A stretch of 17,272 nucleotides of DNA. Origin: Paludibacter sp. (lineage in GTDB: Bacteria; Bacteroidota; Bacteroidia; Bacteroidales; Paludibacteraceae). Position numbers and translations under genes: made by a program. A model generated the notes under the pieces. It was not told the origin of the DNA, made no database searches, and was given only the letters and a program-made list of their open reading frames with translations. Shown here piece by piece: positions 1 through 7,872 of the stretch. The stretch spans positions 1 to 17,272 of the forward strand of contig WRGS01000221.1 of NCBI GenBank assembly GCA_009787075.1, read 5' to 3'. The stretch's first letter is position 1. The number at the start of each line of letters is the position of its first letter.

Positions 1-9
1 TTGCATTTG

Positions 10-3000
10 TTAGTTGAGAGTAACAATCTTCAAATTTTTTGGTCGCCCTGCGCAGTTTTGCAGTAATGCGGCAATTTCAGGATTTTTTGTTGCCGCTGTT
101 ATTTCCAAATCTTTGTGTACTAATGCTGTAACAAAAGCGGCAACTCCGATTTCATCATCTTTTAAATTGTAATTTGTAAGTTTTAAATCAGAAATTGATT
201 GCAGTTCCTTTTTGGCTTTTTTGTAAATTTCCATTCCTTTGTAAATAAACTGATGAAGCACAAAACTGCGGAAATATTCGGCATTTTCTGTCTTTGCGCA
301 AAGTTCAGCAAATTTTTCTTTGTAAAAAATCCGAATTTGTTTGCTTCGCGTTGCATAATCGGGCGTGAAACGTACATCTGCGGGCGTTATGCGCGGCAAA
401 ATTTGCGATGTAATTTGCCCTTGCCGCAGAAGAAAATCTGTTTTTGGCAAAATTTCGCCAACGCCATGCAAAACCACAGGAACTATATCCAAGTTCAGTT
501 TTTCCGCCAAAAAGAACGCTCCGCGATGAAAACGCTGAATATCACAGTTTTCCGAGCGCGTTCCTTCGGGGAAAACTACAACAGAATAACCGTGTTCAAC
601 TCTTTCGCGCAGTAAATCAATACTTTGCTCAATTCCGTTGGAAACAGGATAAAAATCTGCAAATTTTATCAGTTTTCCATAAAAAATATTATTCCAAACC
701 CAGTCGTTGGTCAGTACAATTATTTTAGGGCAAAGCATTATCAGGCACATAAGGTCAAGATGCGATTGATGATTGCTGATAATTACAGCAGGGTTTTCAA
801 ATGTTTCGTTATTTGCATTTTCAAATCGGAATTTTACAAAAGGAATTCTTTTGATAACAAAACCCGATATTTTTTGTAAAAATGTATGATATTTTAGTTT
901 TTTGCTTTCAATATTTTGTTTTTTGTTTATTTTAAATAATAAAATTCCGTAAAGTGTAATGATAAAACTTCCGACTAAAAAGGCAGAAAAAGCGATAAAA
1001 GAAGCCCAAAATCTTTTTAAAGTCCAAGGAACAAGGCGAATTTTCCCTTTTTTTTGCGTTAAAAATCTGAAAATTATCGGCGGGACGATAAACGCCATTA
1101 CCACCACCACAATCATTCCAACAATTGTTACTTCGGCAAGCGAGCGCAGAGCGGGGTGATGCGCAAAAATCAGCGTTCCTATTCCGATAAACATCAGCAA
1201 AGCCGACAAAATAATGCTTTGCTTGTGCGCTGCAAGCATTTTTTTGTGATAAGCGTATTCATAAATCAGCCCGTCGGCAACAAAAATAGTGTAATCGTCG
1301 CCCTGCCCAAAAATAAAAGTTGCGAGGATAATATTTACAATATTAAATTCAATTCCCAGAATATACATTATTCCTAAAATCCACAACCAACTGATAGCCA
1401 ACGGAATAAATGCCATAATGCTGATTTCTATCCGCCCGAAAGAAAATGTCAGAAATACAAAAACAATAAGTCCGCAAATAAGCAAAACGCGGTTGAAATC
1501 GCTCGACAGTGCATCTACAAGCCGCTGCCCGATGTTGCGCTGGTCGAAAATAAAGCCGTTTGCAGTTTCATTTTTCAGAAAATTTTCAACTTTTGAAATA
1601 TTTTCTTTTTTTGCATATATCAAATTGATTATCAGATTTTTATCTTTATTTTTGAAAAAATAATTTTCTGTTAAAACATTTAAGGGAGTAAAATAATCTT
1701 CATTTTGAATTTCAAATTTTTTGTTTAAAATATTTTCAAAATTAATAAAAGAATTTTGTTTAAATCCTTGAATTTTAGCATAATAATTAATGTTTTTAAC
1801 AACAGAATCTTTTCTGTTTTGCCAAAAATTATTCCACATTTCAATGCGGTTTTTCTGTTCATTTTCCGAAGGCAGAAAATTCCCAATCCCCGAAATGCTT
1901 TCTGCAAGTCCTGATTTTTTCAAATTTTCTATAGATGAAATATTTGATTCGTAAGCAGTTAGCGCATCATCAGGAGTTTTCCCTTCCGAAATAAAATAAA
2001 TCAAATCTGCGTCTTTATGTTCAATAGATTGCAGCATTTCGTTCATATTTTCGCGCTGGATGGCGGTCATATAATTAATTTTGTTCATATCGGGCTCAAA
2101 GCCTGTTTTTGTGCTGAAAAACCAGAATACAATAGTTAAGATTAAAATGCTAATTATTAGAATTTTACTTTTTTCGGGGCGTAAATCAGAAATTTTTCCG
2201 AATTTTTGAGATTGGGAATGTTTAACCTGTTTGTTTTTAATTATTTGCGGCAAAAATATAAGAACAAAAATCATAGTTCCCACAAGCAGCAGAGAACTGA
2301 AAAGCCCCAAGTCGCGCATTGCCTGCGAATTTATAAAAATCAAACTCAAAAACGCGCTAACGGTGGTTATGTTGCCAATAAGCAAGGGCGGAATAATTTG
2401 ACGCAGTGCGAGAATTTTATTCGGTTCGTGGCGCAAATGGTCGATAAAATGCAGCGGATAATTGACAGCAATTCCGATAAAAATTGAACTTATGCTAACA
2501 ACAATTGTAGAAATTGTATCGCGGAAAATAGCAAGCAAACCTATTGCAAAAAGTCCGCCAAACAACACGGAAACAAATATAAGCAACAAATTTTGCGCAT
2601 TTGAGAAAAAATAAATCAACAAAATCAGAATCAGCGCAACCGCCAGCGCAACCGCCAAAATTGTATCTTTTTTTATTTGCGAGGCATTAGTTATGGCAAT
2701 TGCAGGCGCACCGAAAACGCTTATTTTCAAAGAGTTAAATTCACTTTCAGTTTGCTGTACAGATTTTTCAATCAAGTTCAGAAGTCGCTTATTATTAGCG
2801 GTTTCGCTATCGCCAAAAGGCGAAGTTACAAAAACCAAACCTTTTTTTCCGCTTGGTGAAAAAATATGTCCGTCAATAATATTTTGCGATTCGCCTGCCT
2901 GAAAATCAGCAAGTTTGAGCATAACAGGCGAAAAAAGTTGCAGCGGATCGTTTTGAATATTTTCCAGCAAAAAATCGCCAGTCGGAAACATAAGTTGCTG

Positions 3001-3471
3001 CTTGTCTGCCACAATTTGTTTTTCAATATTTTTTGCAGAAATTAAGGAATCAATTCTTTGATAATCTGATTTTTGCAGAAAATACGGAATGTTTTTTCTT
3101 ATAAAATCCGTAATTTCAAAAAATTGATTTTCATCTGCCTGAGAAATTATTTGTGGAATAATTTTGGCGATGTCGTCTTCCTTTAAAATTTCAGAAAAAT
3201 AATCAATGGCAGTTATAATGTTATCATTATCAGCATTTTGATTTTTATTTTCAAAACTAATAATTATTCTATTTGAATTTCCAATATGTTCATAAATAGC
3301 GTTAATTTGTTTATTATCAGCATTATCAGGCAAAAAATCGGCAATATCTTCTTTAAAATGAATTTTAACAACAAAAAAAATCAGTATTGCCGCAATCACA
3401 AACAAAATACTGAATAACAGTATTTTACGTTTTTCAAAAAAATTATAAAGCGAAATAAAAAACTTTGACAT
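10..3471 (-). CDS. MMPL/RND-family transporter fused to a PlsC-type 1-acylglycerol-3-phosphate acyltransferase
   Basis: This 1153-residue inner-membrane protein is a fusion. Residues about 1-810 form two RND/MMPL repeats. Each has a leading transmembrane helix (about 16-36 and 436-455), a large extracytoplasmic loop (about 40-265 and 460-655), and a bundle of helices (about 268-410 and 661-803). The second bundle carries GQGDDYTIF (722-730), a charged motif where MMPL proteins place proton-relay residues. After another helix (about 818-846) comes an acyltransferase domain (about 850-1060) with the catalytic H-x4-D (H901, D906, in NHQSHLD) and FPEGTR (967-972). An 80-residue tail (about 1072-1153) resembles part of a methyltransferase fold. 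The family suggests export or handling of lipid-linked products. Similar fusions occur in Bacteroidota, some in aryl-polyene/flexirubin clusters, but the downstream neighbours lie outside this window, so the substrate is unknown. ftcD lies 85 nt upstream on the same strand. Start chosen at the ATG preceding the first membrane helix. Confidence 0.88.
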   Translation of the reverse strand: MSKFFISLYNFFEKRKILLFSILFVIAAILIFFVVKIHFKEDIADFLPDNADNKQINAIYEHIGNSNRIIISFENKNQNADNDNIITAIDYFSEILKEDDIAKIIPQIISQADENQFFEITDFIRKNIPYFLQKSDYQRIDSLISAKNIEKQIVADKQQLMFPTGDFLLENIQNDPLQLFSPVMLKLADFQAGESQNIIDGHIFSPSGKKGLVFVTSPFGDSETANNKRLLNLIEKSVQQTESEFNSLKISVFGAPAIAITNASQIKKDTILAVALAVALILILLIYFFSNAQNLLLIFVSVLFGGLFAIGLLAIFRDTISTIVVSISSIFIGIAVNYPLHFIDHLRHEPNKILALRQIIPPLLIGNITTVSAFLSLIFINSQAMRDLGLFSSLLLVGTMIFVLIFLPQIIKNKQVKHSQSQKFGKISDLRPEKSKILIISILILTIVFWFFSTKTGFEPDMNKINYMTAIQRENMNEMLQSIEHKDADLIYFISEGKTPDDALTAYESNISSIENLKKSGLAESISGIGNFLPSENEQKNRIEMWNNFWQNRKDSVVKNINYYAKIQGFKQNSFINFENILNKKFEIQNEDYFTPLNVLTENYFFKNKDKNLIINLIYAKKENISKVENFLKNETANGFIFDQRNIGQRLVDALSSDFNRVLLICGLIVFVFLTFSFGRIEISIMAFIPLAISWLWILGIMYILGIEFNIVNIILATFIFGQGDDYTIFVADGLIYEYAYHKKMLAAHKQSIILSALLMFIGIGTLIFAHHPALRSLAEVTIVGMIVVVVMAFIVPPIIFRFLTQKKGKIRLVPWTLKRFWASFIAFSAFLVGSFIITLYGILLFKINKKQNIESKKLKYHTFLQKISGFVIKRIPFVKFRFENANNETFENPAVIISNHQSHLDLMCLIMLCPKIIVLTNDWVWNNIFYGKLIKFADFYPVSNGIEQSIDLLRERVEHGYSVVVFPEGTRSENCDIQRFHRGAFFLAEKLNLDIVPVVLHGVGEILPKTDFLLRQGQITSQILPRITPADVRFTPDYATRSKQIRIFYKEKFAELCAKTENAEYFRSFVLHQFIYKGMEIYKKAKKELQSISDLKLTNYNLKDDEIGVAAFVTALVHKDLEITAATKNPEIAALLQNCAGRPKNLKIVTLN
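2633..2656. repeat. Perfect 12-bp tandem duplication inside a transmembrane-helix coding region
   Basis: The unit AGCGCAACCGCC occurs twice back to back. On the coding (minus) strand it encodes repeated Ala-Val-Ala-Leu residues (about residues 272-280) in the first helix after the first periplasmic loop of the transporter. It is in frame and hydrophobic, so it probably only lengthened or reshaped the helix. Confidence 0.85.
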
Positions 3472-3556
3472 GAATTTATTTTTTGGCGATATTGTTAAAG
3501 GTTTGCTGCCGTAATTAGTTGATAATAAAAATTTATAACACTGATAAAACCGATTT

Positions 3557-4453
3557 TTATTCCATTAAACGATTTTCGAGTATTTGATTTGCCGAAAAAT
3601 TTTCAATGCCAAGATAAAAAACTGCGCTATCAACAAGCGCCTGCATCGGCACAAGCCCGATAACCTCTGCCCCGACAACGCTCACGCCATAACGCCGCGC
3701 CTCCATTCGCACCATTTCGTGCGCACGATAAATCGCTGTTTTTGAATAATCGGTAAGGTTCATTGATACTTGCACAATGTTTCGCTCTTTGAGTTCAACG
3801 CCCATTGCCTTGCAAAAACGCAATCCGCCGCCAATGAAACGTACTTTTTTGGCAATCGCATCGGCAATTTCAAGTTTATCTGTGTTTAAATTCACATTGT
3901 AGGCGACAAGCGGCATTCGCGCACCTGTAACAACCGCTCCTGCCGATTGGTGAGGCGCATTTGTGCCAAAATCGGGCTGCCATTCGGGTTGCTGCATTTT
4001 TTCTTTCAAACCCTCAAATTCACCTTTGCGAATGGCGGCAAGATTTTCTCGGTGCGGGGCAGACGCTGATTTTTCGTACAGAAAAACAGGCAGTGAAAAT
4101 TGCTCCCAAACCGCACGCGCAAGGTCTTTGGACAATGTAATTGCCTCGTCCATCGACACATTTTTAATTGGAATAAACGGTACGACATCAACCGCACCCA
4201 TACGCGGATGCTGCCCTTGATGTTGCCGCAGGTCAATAAGTTTTATCGCTACGCCAATCGCTTCCAAAAGGGCTTTGTGCATTGCCTCAGGCTCGCCGAC
4301 AACAGTTACAACCATGCGGTTGTGGTCTTTGTCGGCACTGTAATCAAGCAGTTTCACGCCTTCTTTTGCGCGAAAAACATCAACAATCTGTTCTATTTTT
4401 TTCAAATCGCGTCCTTCGCTAAAATTTGGCACACATTCAATGATTTTATTCAT
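3557..4453 (-). CDS. ftcD: Glutamate formimidoyltransferase
   Basis: A 298-residue cytoplasmic enzyme that transfers the formimino group of N-formimino-L-glutamate to tetrahydrofolate (EC 2.1.2.5), a late step in histidine degradation to glutamate. The N-terminus carries CVPNFSEGRD (7-16). GQHPRMGAVDVVPFIPI (80-96) includes H82, matching the catalytic histidine of mammalian FTCD. The length equals the two formimidoyltransferase subdomains, and no cyclodeaminase domain is attached, as is usual in bacteria. The reading frame is open 23 codons further upstream, but the ATG at 4453 gives the conserved start MNKIIECVPNF, and the extra residues look like non-coding AT-rich sequence. No other hut gene (hutH, hutU, hutI, fchA) is next to it in this window. 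The transporter-acyltransferase gene follows after 103 nt, with no evident functional link. Confidence 0.95.
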   Translation of the reverse strand: MNKIIECVPNFSEGRDLKKIEQIVDVFRAKEGVKLLDYSADKDHNRMVVTVVGEPEAMHKALLEAIGVAIKLIDLRQHQGQHPRMGAVDVVPFIPIKNVSMDEAITLSKDLARAVWEQFSLPVFLYEKSASAPHRENLAAIRKGEFEGLKEKMQQPEWQPDFGTNAPHQSAGAVVTGARMPLVAYNVNLNTDKLEIADAIAKKVRFIGGGLRFCKAMGVELKERNIVQVSMNLTDYSKTAIYRAHEMVRMEARRYGVSVVGAEVIGLVPMQALVDSAVFYLGIENFSANQILENRLME

Positions 4454-4494
4454 AATACAGAATTTTAATATCTTATTTTGTGAAATAAATTTTG

Positions 4495-4523
4495 CAAAAA
4501 TATTAAAAATTTTTGAAACCAAA
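4495..4523 (-). promoter_or_regulatory. Possible Bacteroidota-type promoter for ftcD
   Basis: Read on the minus strand, a TTTG element (4520-4523) is followed after 17 nt by TATTTTTG (4495-4502), which matches TAnnTTTG. The spacer is slightly shorter than the usual 19-21. It would give a leader of about 35 nt before the ATG at 4453. The surrounding sequence is AT-rich, so chance matches are possible. Confidence 0.35.
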
Positions 4524-4629
4524 ATAGAAAAGAATTACAGCGTCAGTTAATACATAAGTATTATGAACCGATATGGGCAATGATGCAATTTAAATTTTCA
4601 ATATGATTTGTCATCTATTATTAAAAAAC

Positions 4630-4660
4630 AAAAAACGAACGGGTAATCCGTTCGTTTTTT
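4630..4660 (-). terminator. Rho-independent terminator of the initiator tRNA unit
   Basis: A perfect 13-bp inverted repeat (AAAAAACGAACGG at 4630-4642, CCGTTCGTTTTTT at 4648-4660) with a 5-nt loop. It starts 6 nt beyond the 3' end of the minus-strand tRNA. Both flanks carry A/T runs, so the hairpin could also stop plus-strand transcripts. It separates the tRNA from ftcD. Confidence 0.85.
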
Positions 4661-4665
4661 GATAG

Positions 4666-4737
<72 letters not shown>

Positions 4738-4749
4738 TATTTCGGACTG

Positions 4750-4781
4750 CAAAAGTACTGCTTTATTTTCATTCTACCAAA
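4750..4781 (-). promoter_or_regulatory. Promoter of the initiator tRNA
   Basis: On the minus strand, TTTG (4778-4781), a 20-nt spacer, then TACTTTTG (4750-4757): a full match to the Bacteroidota -33/-7 consensus. Transcription would start a few bases upstream of the mature tRNA 5' end at 4737, giving a very short leader. The pfp promoter lies close by and points the other way. Confidence 0.75.
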
Positions 4782-4859
4782 TTATTTTCAAAAAAAAATT
4801 TTAATGTATGTTTTTTATTTTAAAAAAATATAATTTATTTTAAAAATTAATAAATGCTT

Positions 4860-4889
4860 TTTGATATTTTATGAAAATTAATATTTTTG
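4860..4889 (+). promoter_or_regulatory. Likely promoter of pfp
   Basis: TTTG (4860-4863), an 18-nt spacer, and TATTTTTG (4882-4889) fit the TTTG/TAnnTTTG pattern. The predicted start near 4896 leaves about 40 nt of AT-rich leader before the ATG at 4938. The match is good, but the region is rich in T runs. Confidence 0.5.
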
Positions 4890-4937
4890 CAAAATAATTA
4901 AGGTAAAAAAGATTAATTTTTTTAATATCAAAAGCAA

Positions 4938-6593
4938 ATGAAACCAATGACCAAAAGTCCGCTGCAAATAGCGCGGGCAGAATACTTGCCAAAAATACCG
5001 ACATCGCTTAATGGCGATGTTGTTTTGACCAAAGGTGCAGATACACAATCTGTTGCCGACCAAGCCGAAATCAAAAAACTGTTTCCACAAACTTACGGAA
5101 TGCCGCTTTTGAGATTTGAAAGAGGCGTAAAAAAATCGTATCCTGTTAAAAATGTGGGAGTTATTCTTTCTGGCGGACAAGCGCCAGGCGGACATAATGT
5201 AATTTCTGGGCTGTTCGACGGACTGCAAAAACTGAATCCAGAAAACAAACTTTACGGCTTTTTAGGAGGTCCTAGCGGACTTGTGGAACACAAATACATT
5301 GAATTGACAAAACAAATTGTGGCTGAATACCGCAATACAGGCGGATTTGATATTATTGGTTCAGGGCGCACAAAGTTGGAAGAAGAATGGCAGTTCGACA
5401 AAGGTGCGGAAATTTGCAAAAAACTGAATATCAATGCAATAGTAATTATAGGCGGAGATGATTCAAATACTAATGCCTGCGTTTTGGCAGAATATTATTT
5501 GCAAAAAAACACAGGAATTCAGGTTATTGGCTGCCCAAAAACCATTGATGGCGACCTGAAAAACGAAATGATTGAAACCTCGTTTGGCTTCGATACCGCC
5601 TGTAAAGTCTATGCCGAATTAATTGGGAATATTCAGCGGGACGCTTCTTCTGCAAAAAAATATTGGCATTTCATTCGTCTTATGGGGCGCAGCGCATCGC
5701 ATATCACGCTGGAATGTGCGTTGCAAAGTCAGCCGAATATTTGCATTATTTCCGAAGAAGTTGAGGCAAAAAATATGACGCTCAACAATATAGTGGAAGA
5801 TATTGTTAAAGTAATTGTTAATCGCGCAAATTTTGGTTTGAATTTCGGCACAATTCTTATCCCCGAAGGGCTGATTGAATTTATCCCCGCAATGAAAAAA
5901 CTGATTGCCGAACTTAATGATTTACTCGCTAATAATGAGGATTTTAACTCTTTGCTTACAGACGATGTAAAGCGGCAATATGTCAAAGCGATGCTTACGG
6001 CTGAAAGTTGCCAATTTTTCCGCGACCTGCCCAAAGGCATTGCCAGCCAACTTACGCTCGACCGCGACCCGCACGGAAATGTTCAAGTTTCGTTGATTGA
6101 AACCGAAAAACTATTGATTGAAATGGTGGCAAAACGTCTGGCACAACTCAAAGCCCAAGGCGAATACAAAGGAAAGTTTGCCACGATTAATCATTTTTTC
6201 GGTTATGAAGGTCGTTGCGCAATTCCATCAAATTTTGATGCAAATTATTGTTACTCGCTTGGTTATACTGCCGCATTATTGATTTCAGAAGGCAAAACAG
6301 GTTATATGTCGTCTATTAGCAACCTGACGGCGCCAGCCGAAGAGTGGATTGCAGGCGGAGTGCCAATTACAATGATGATGAACATAGAACGCCGAAATGG
6401 CGTGATGAAACCTGTTATTCAAAAAGCATTGGTAAAACTTGACGGCGAGCCGTTTTTGTTTTTTTCAAAACATAGGAACGATTGGGCTGACGAAAATTCA
6501 AATTATATTTATCCCGGTCCGATTCAGTATTTCGGTCCTTCGGCAGTGTGCGACCAGCCAACAAGGACATTACTTTTGGAAAAAGGATTTTGA
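4938..6593 (+). CDS. pfp: Diphosphate--fructose-6-phosphate 1-phosphotransferase (PPi-dependent phosphofructokinase, long type)
   Basis: A 551-residue cytoplasmic glycolytic enzyme that reversibly phosphorylates fructose 6-phosphate with pyrophosphate (EC 2.7.1.90). GGQAPGGHN (79-87) begins the phosphate-binding region. IGGDDS (171-176) has the second Asp (D175) that replaces Gly in ATP-dependent enzymes and is the signature of PPi use. PKTIDGD (200-206) carries the Lys typical of PPi-PFKs and the catalytic base D204. MGRSASH (249-255) is the sugar-phosphate-binding motif. The length of about 550 residues matches the long, plant-beta-subunit-like class common in Bacteroidota, not the 320-residue PfkA. 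A second ATG lies three codons in (4947), so the exact start is uncertain by three residues. There is no strong Shine-Dalgarno sequence. A 133-nt gap to pdxB shows no clear terminator, so cotranscription is possible. Confidence 0.96.
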   Translation: MKPMTKSPLQIARAEYLPKIPTSLNGDVVLTKGADTQSVADQAEIKKLFPQTYGMPLLRFERGVKKSYPVKNVGVILSGGQAPGGHNVISGLFDGLQKLNPENKLYGFLGGPSGLVEHKYIELTKQIVAEYRNTGGFDIIGSGRTKLEEEWQFDKGAEICKKLNINAIVIIGGDDSNTNACVLAEYYLQKNTGIQVIGCPKTIDGDLKNEMIETSFGFDTACKVYAELIGNIQRDASSAKKYWHFIRLMGRSASHITLECALQSQPNICIISEEVEAKNMTLNNIVEDIVKVIVNRANFGLNFGTILIPEGLIEFIPAMKKLIAELNDLLANNEDFNSLLTDDVKRQYVKAMLTAESCQFFRDLPKGIASQLTLDRDPHGNVQVSLIETEKLLIEMVAKRLAQLKAQGEYKGKFATINHFFGYEGRCAIPSNFDANYCYSLGYTAALLISEGKTGYMSSISNLTAPAEEWIAGGVPITMMMNIERRNGVMKPVIQKALVKLDGEPFLFFSKHRNDWADENSNYIYPGPIQYFGPSAVCDQPTRTLLLEKGF

Positions 6594-6726
6594 AAAATAA
6601 TTTTTAACGATTGATTTAACTTTTAATAAATTATATCATAAAATAAAAACAACTTGATTTTACACCTGATGAACAAACATAACAATATGAGTATTAAATA
6701 ATTATTAACAATAAAATTAAAACAAT

Positions 6727-7821
6727 ATGCACATCGTTATTGATTCCAATATTCCGTTTATCACAGGTTCGCTTGACCGCGTAGAACAGGTTGAATATCT
6801 GCCTTATACAGAAATTACCAACGAAAAATTGCGCAATACTGATGCGAGTGCGATTATAATTCGCACCCGCACTGTTTGCGATGAGAAACTGCTCAAAGAT
6901 ACAAAAGTACGTTTTATTGCCTCTGCTACTGCTGGTTTCGACCATATTGATACGCAATATTGCCAAAGTAAAGGAATTAAATGGGTTAATGCGCCAGCCT
7001 GCAATGCGCTTGCTGTTGCGCAATATATTGCTTCTGTATTGAGTTTTTTTATTCGGCGCGGTCGTATAGCAACACAGGGAAAAACCATTGGAATTGTGGG
7101 TGTTGGAGCTGTTGGCTCGCGTGTGGAAAAATTGGCTAAACAAATGGGATTCAATGTTTTGCTAAACGACCCGCCTCGCGCTCGCGCCGAAGGAAATGAA
7201 GGTTTTGTTTCGCTTGACAAAATTTGTGAAAAAGCGGATATTATCACTTTTCATACGCCGCTGACAATGGAAGGAGAGGATAAAACATTTCATTTGGCAG
7301 GAAAAGATTTTTTTGAAAAATTACAAAAAAAACCTATTATTATCAATACTGCGCGTGGCGAAATTATTGATTCAAAGGTACTTACACAGCGCATAAGAGT
7401 TCGCAAAATAAGTTATCTTGTTATTGACTGCTGGGAAAACGAGCCAGCGATTGATACAAACCTGCTTGCAATGACAACTTTGGCTACGCCTCATATTGCA
7501 GGTTATTCGGCTGATGGAAAGGCAAATGCAACTGAGCAATGCGTACGTGCCGTTAGCAAATTTTTTAATTTAAACAGGGATTCGTGGAAGGCGGCAAATT
7601 TGCCTCAACCTGTATTTTTACCAAAAATGCAACACATGAAACTCGAATATTTTTATTTGAAAACATTTGATATTGAGCGCGAAACGCAAATTTTGAAATC
7701 CGCGCCTCAATTATTTGAGCAGCAACGTTCATTTATACCGCTGCGCCGCGAGCCAAAAGCGTATTTTGATTTTTTGAATCCCGAATTGGTTGAACAATTA
7801 GGCGATTTTTGGGAGGAATAA
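6727..7821 (+). CDS. pdxB: 4-phosphoerythronate dehydrogenase
   Basis: A 364-residue NAD-dependent D-2-hydroxyacid dehydrogenase that oxidises 4-phospho-D-erythronate in the DXP-dependent pyridoxal-5'-phosphate pathway (EC 1.1.1.290). The NAD-binding Rossmann motif is GIVGVGAVGSRV (122-133). The catalytic triad of the superfamily is visible as R210 (NTARGE), E239 (ENEP) and H256 (TPHIAGYS). The N-terminal half of the catalytic domain has the PdxB-like ATAGFDHID (67-75). About 75 residues after the superfamily core form the extra C-terminal region that distinguishes PdxB from generic phosphoglycerate dehydrogenases. The last codons contain GGGAGGAA, a strong Shine-Dalgarno-like sequence that may serve translation just downstream. 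The DUF4369 lipoprotein gene follows after 51 nt, probably in the same transcript. Confidence 0.93.
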   Translation: MHIVIDSNIPFITGSLDRVEQVEYLPYTEITNEKLRNTDASAIIIRTRTVCDEKLLKDTKVRFIASATAGFDHIDTQYCQSKGIKWVNAPACNALAVAQYIASVLSFFIRRGRIATQGKTIGIVGVGAVGSRVEKLAKQMGFNVLLNDPPRARAEGNEGFVSLDKICEKADIITFHTPLTMEGEDKTFHLAGKDFFEKLQKKPIIINTARGEIIDSKVLTQRIRVRKISYLVIDCWENEPAIDTNLLAMTTLATPHIAGYSADGKANATEQCVRAVSKFFNLNRDSWKAANLPQPVFLPKMQHMKLEYFYLKTFDIERETQILKSAPQLFEQQRSFIPLRREPKAYFDFLNPELVEQLGDFWEE

Positions 7822-7824
7822 AAT

Positions 7825-7869
7825 ATGGAAGTTAGAAAGAAATTTAGAAATTTTGATTTTGGAATATAA
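7825..7869 (+). CDS. Possible 14-codon leader micro-ORF between pdxB and the lipoprotein gene
   Basis: ATG at 7825 opens a 14-residue basic/aromatic peptide, MEVRKKFRNFDFGI, ending with TAA at 7867-7869, three bases before the next gene's ATG. GGGAGG (7811-7816), inside the end of pdxB, sits 8 nt upstream, an ideal ribosome-binding distance in a genome where such sites are scarce. It might couple translation from pdxB to the lipoprotein, or be chance. No homology can be judged at this length. Confidence 0.2.
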   Translation: MEVRKKFRNFDFGI

Positions 7870-7872
7870 AAA

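Noticed and set aside
199..615. A 138-codon plus-strand ORF and neighbouring shorter ones opposite the transporter-acyltransferase gene
   Set aside because: They lie antisense to a clearly conserved acyltransferase domain. Their translations are Phe/Arg/Cys-rich without domain motifs, typical of shadow frames in AT-rich genes.
4540..4628. Possible small gene between ftcD and the tRNA terminator
   Set aside because: The ATG-initiated frame here stops after six codons and nothing else is supported.
4878..5228. A 116-codon minus-strand ORF over the start of pfp
   Set aside because: It covers conserved PFK motifs on the opposite strand and the pfp promoter, with no recognisable family.
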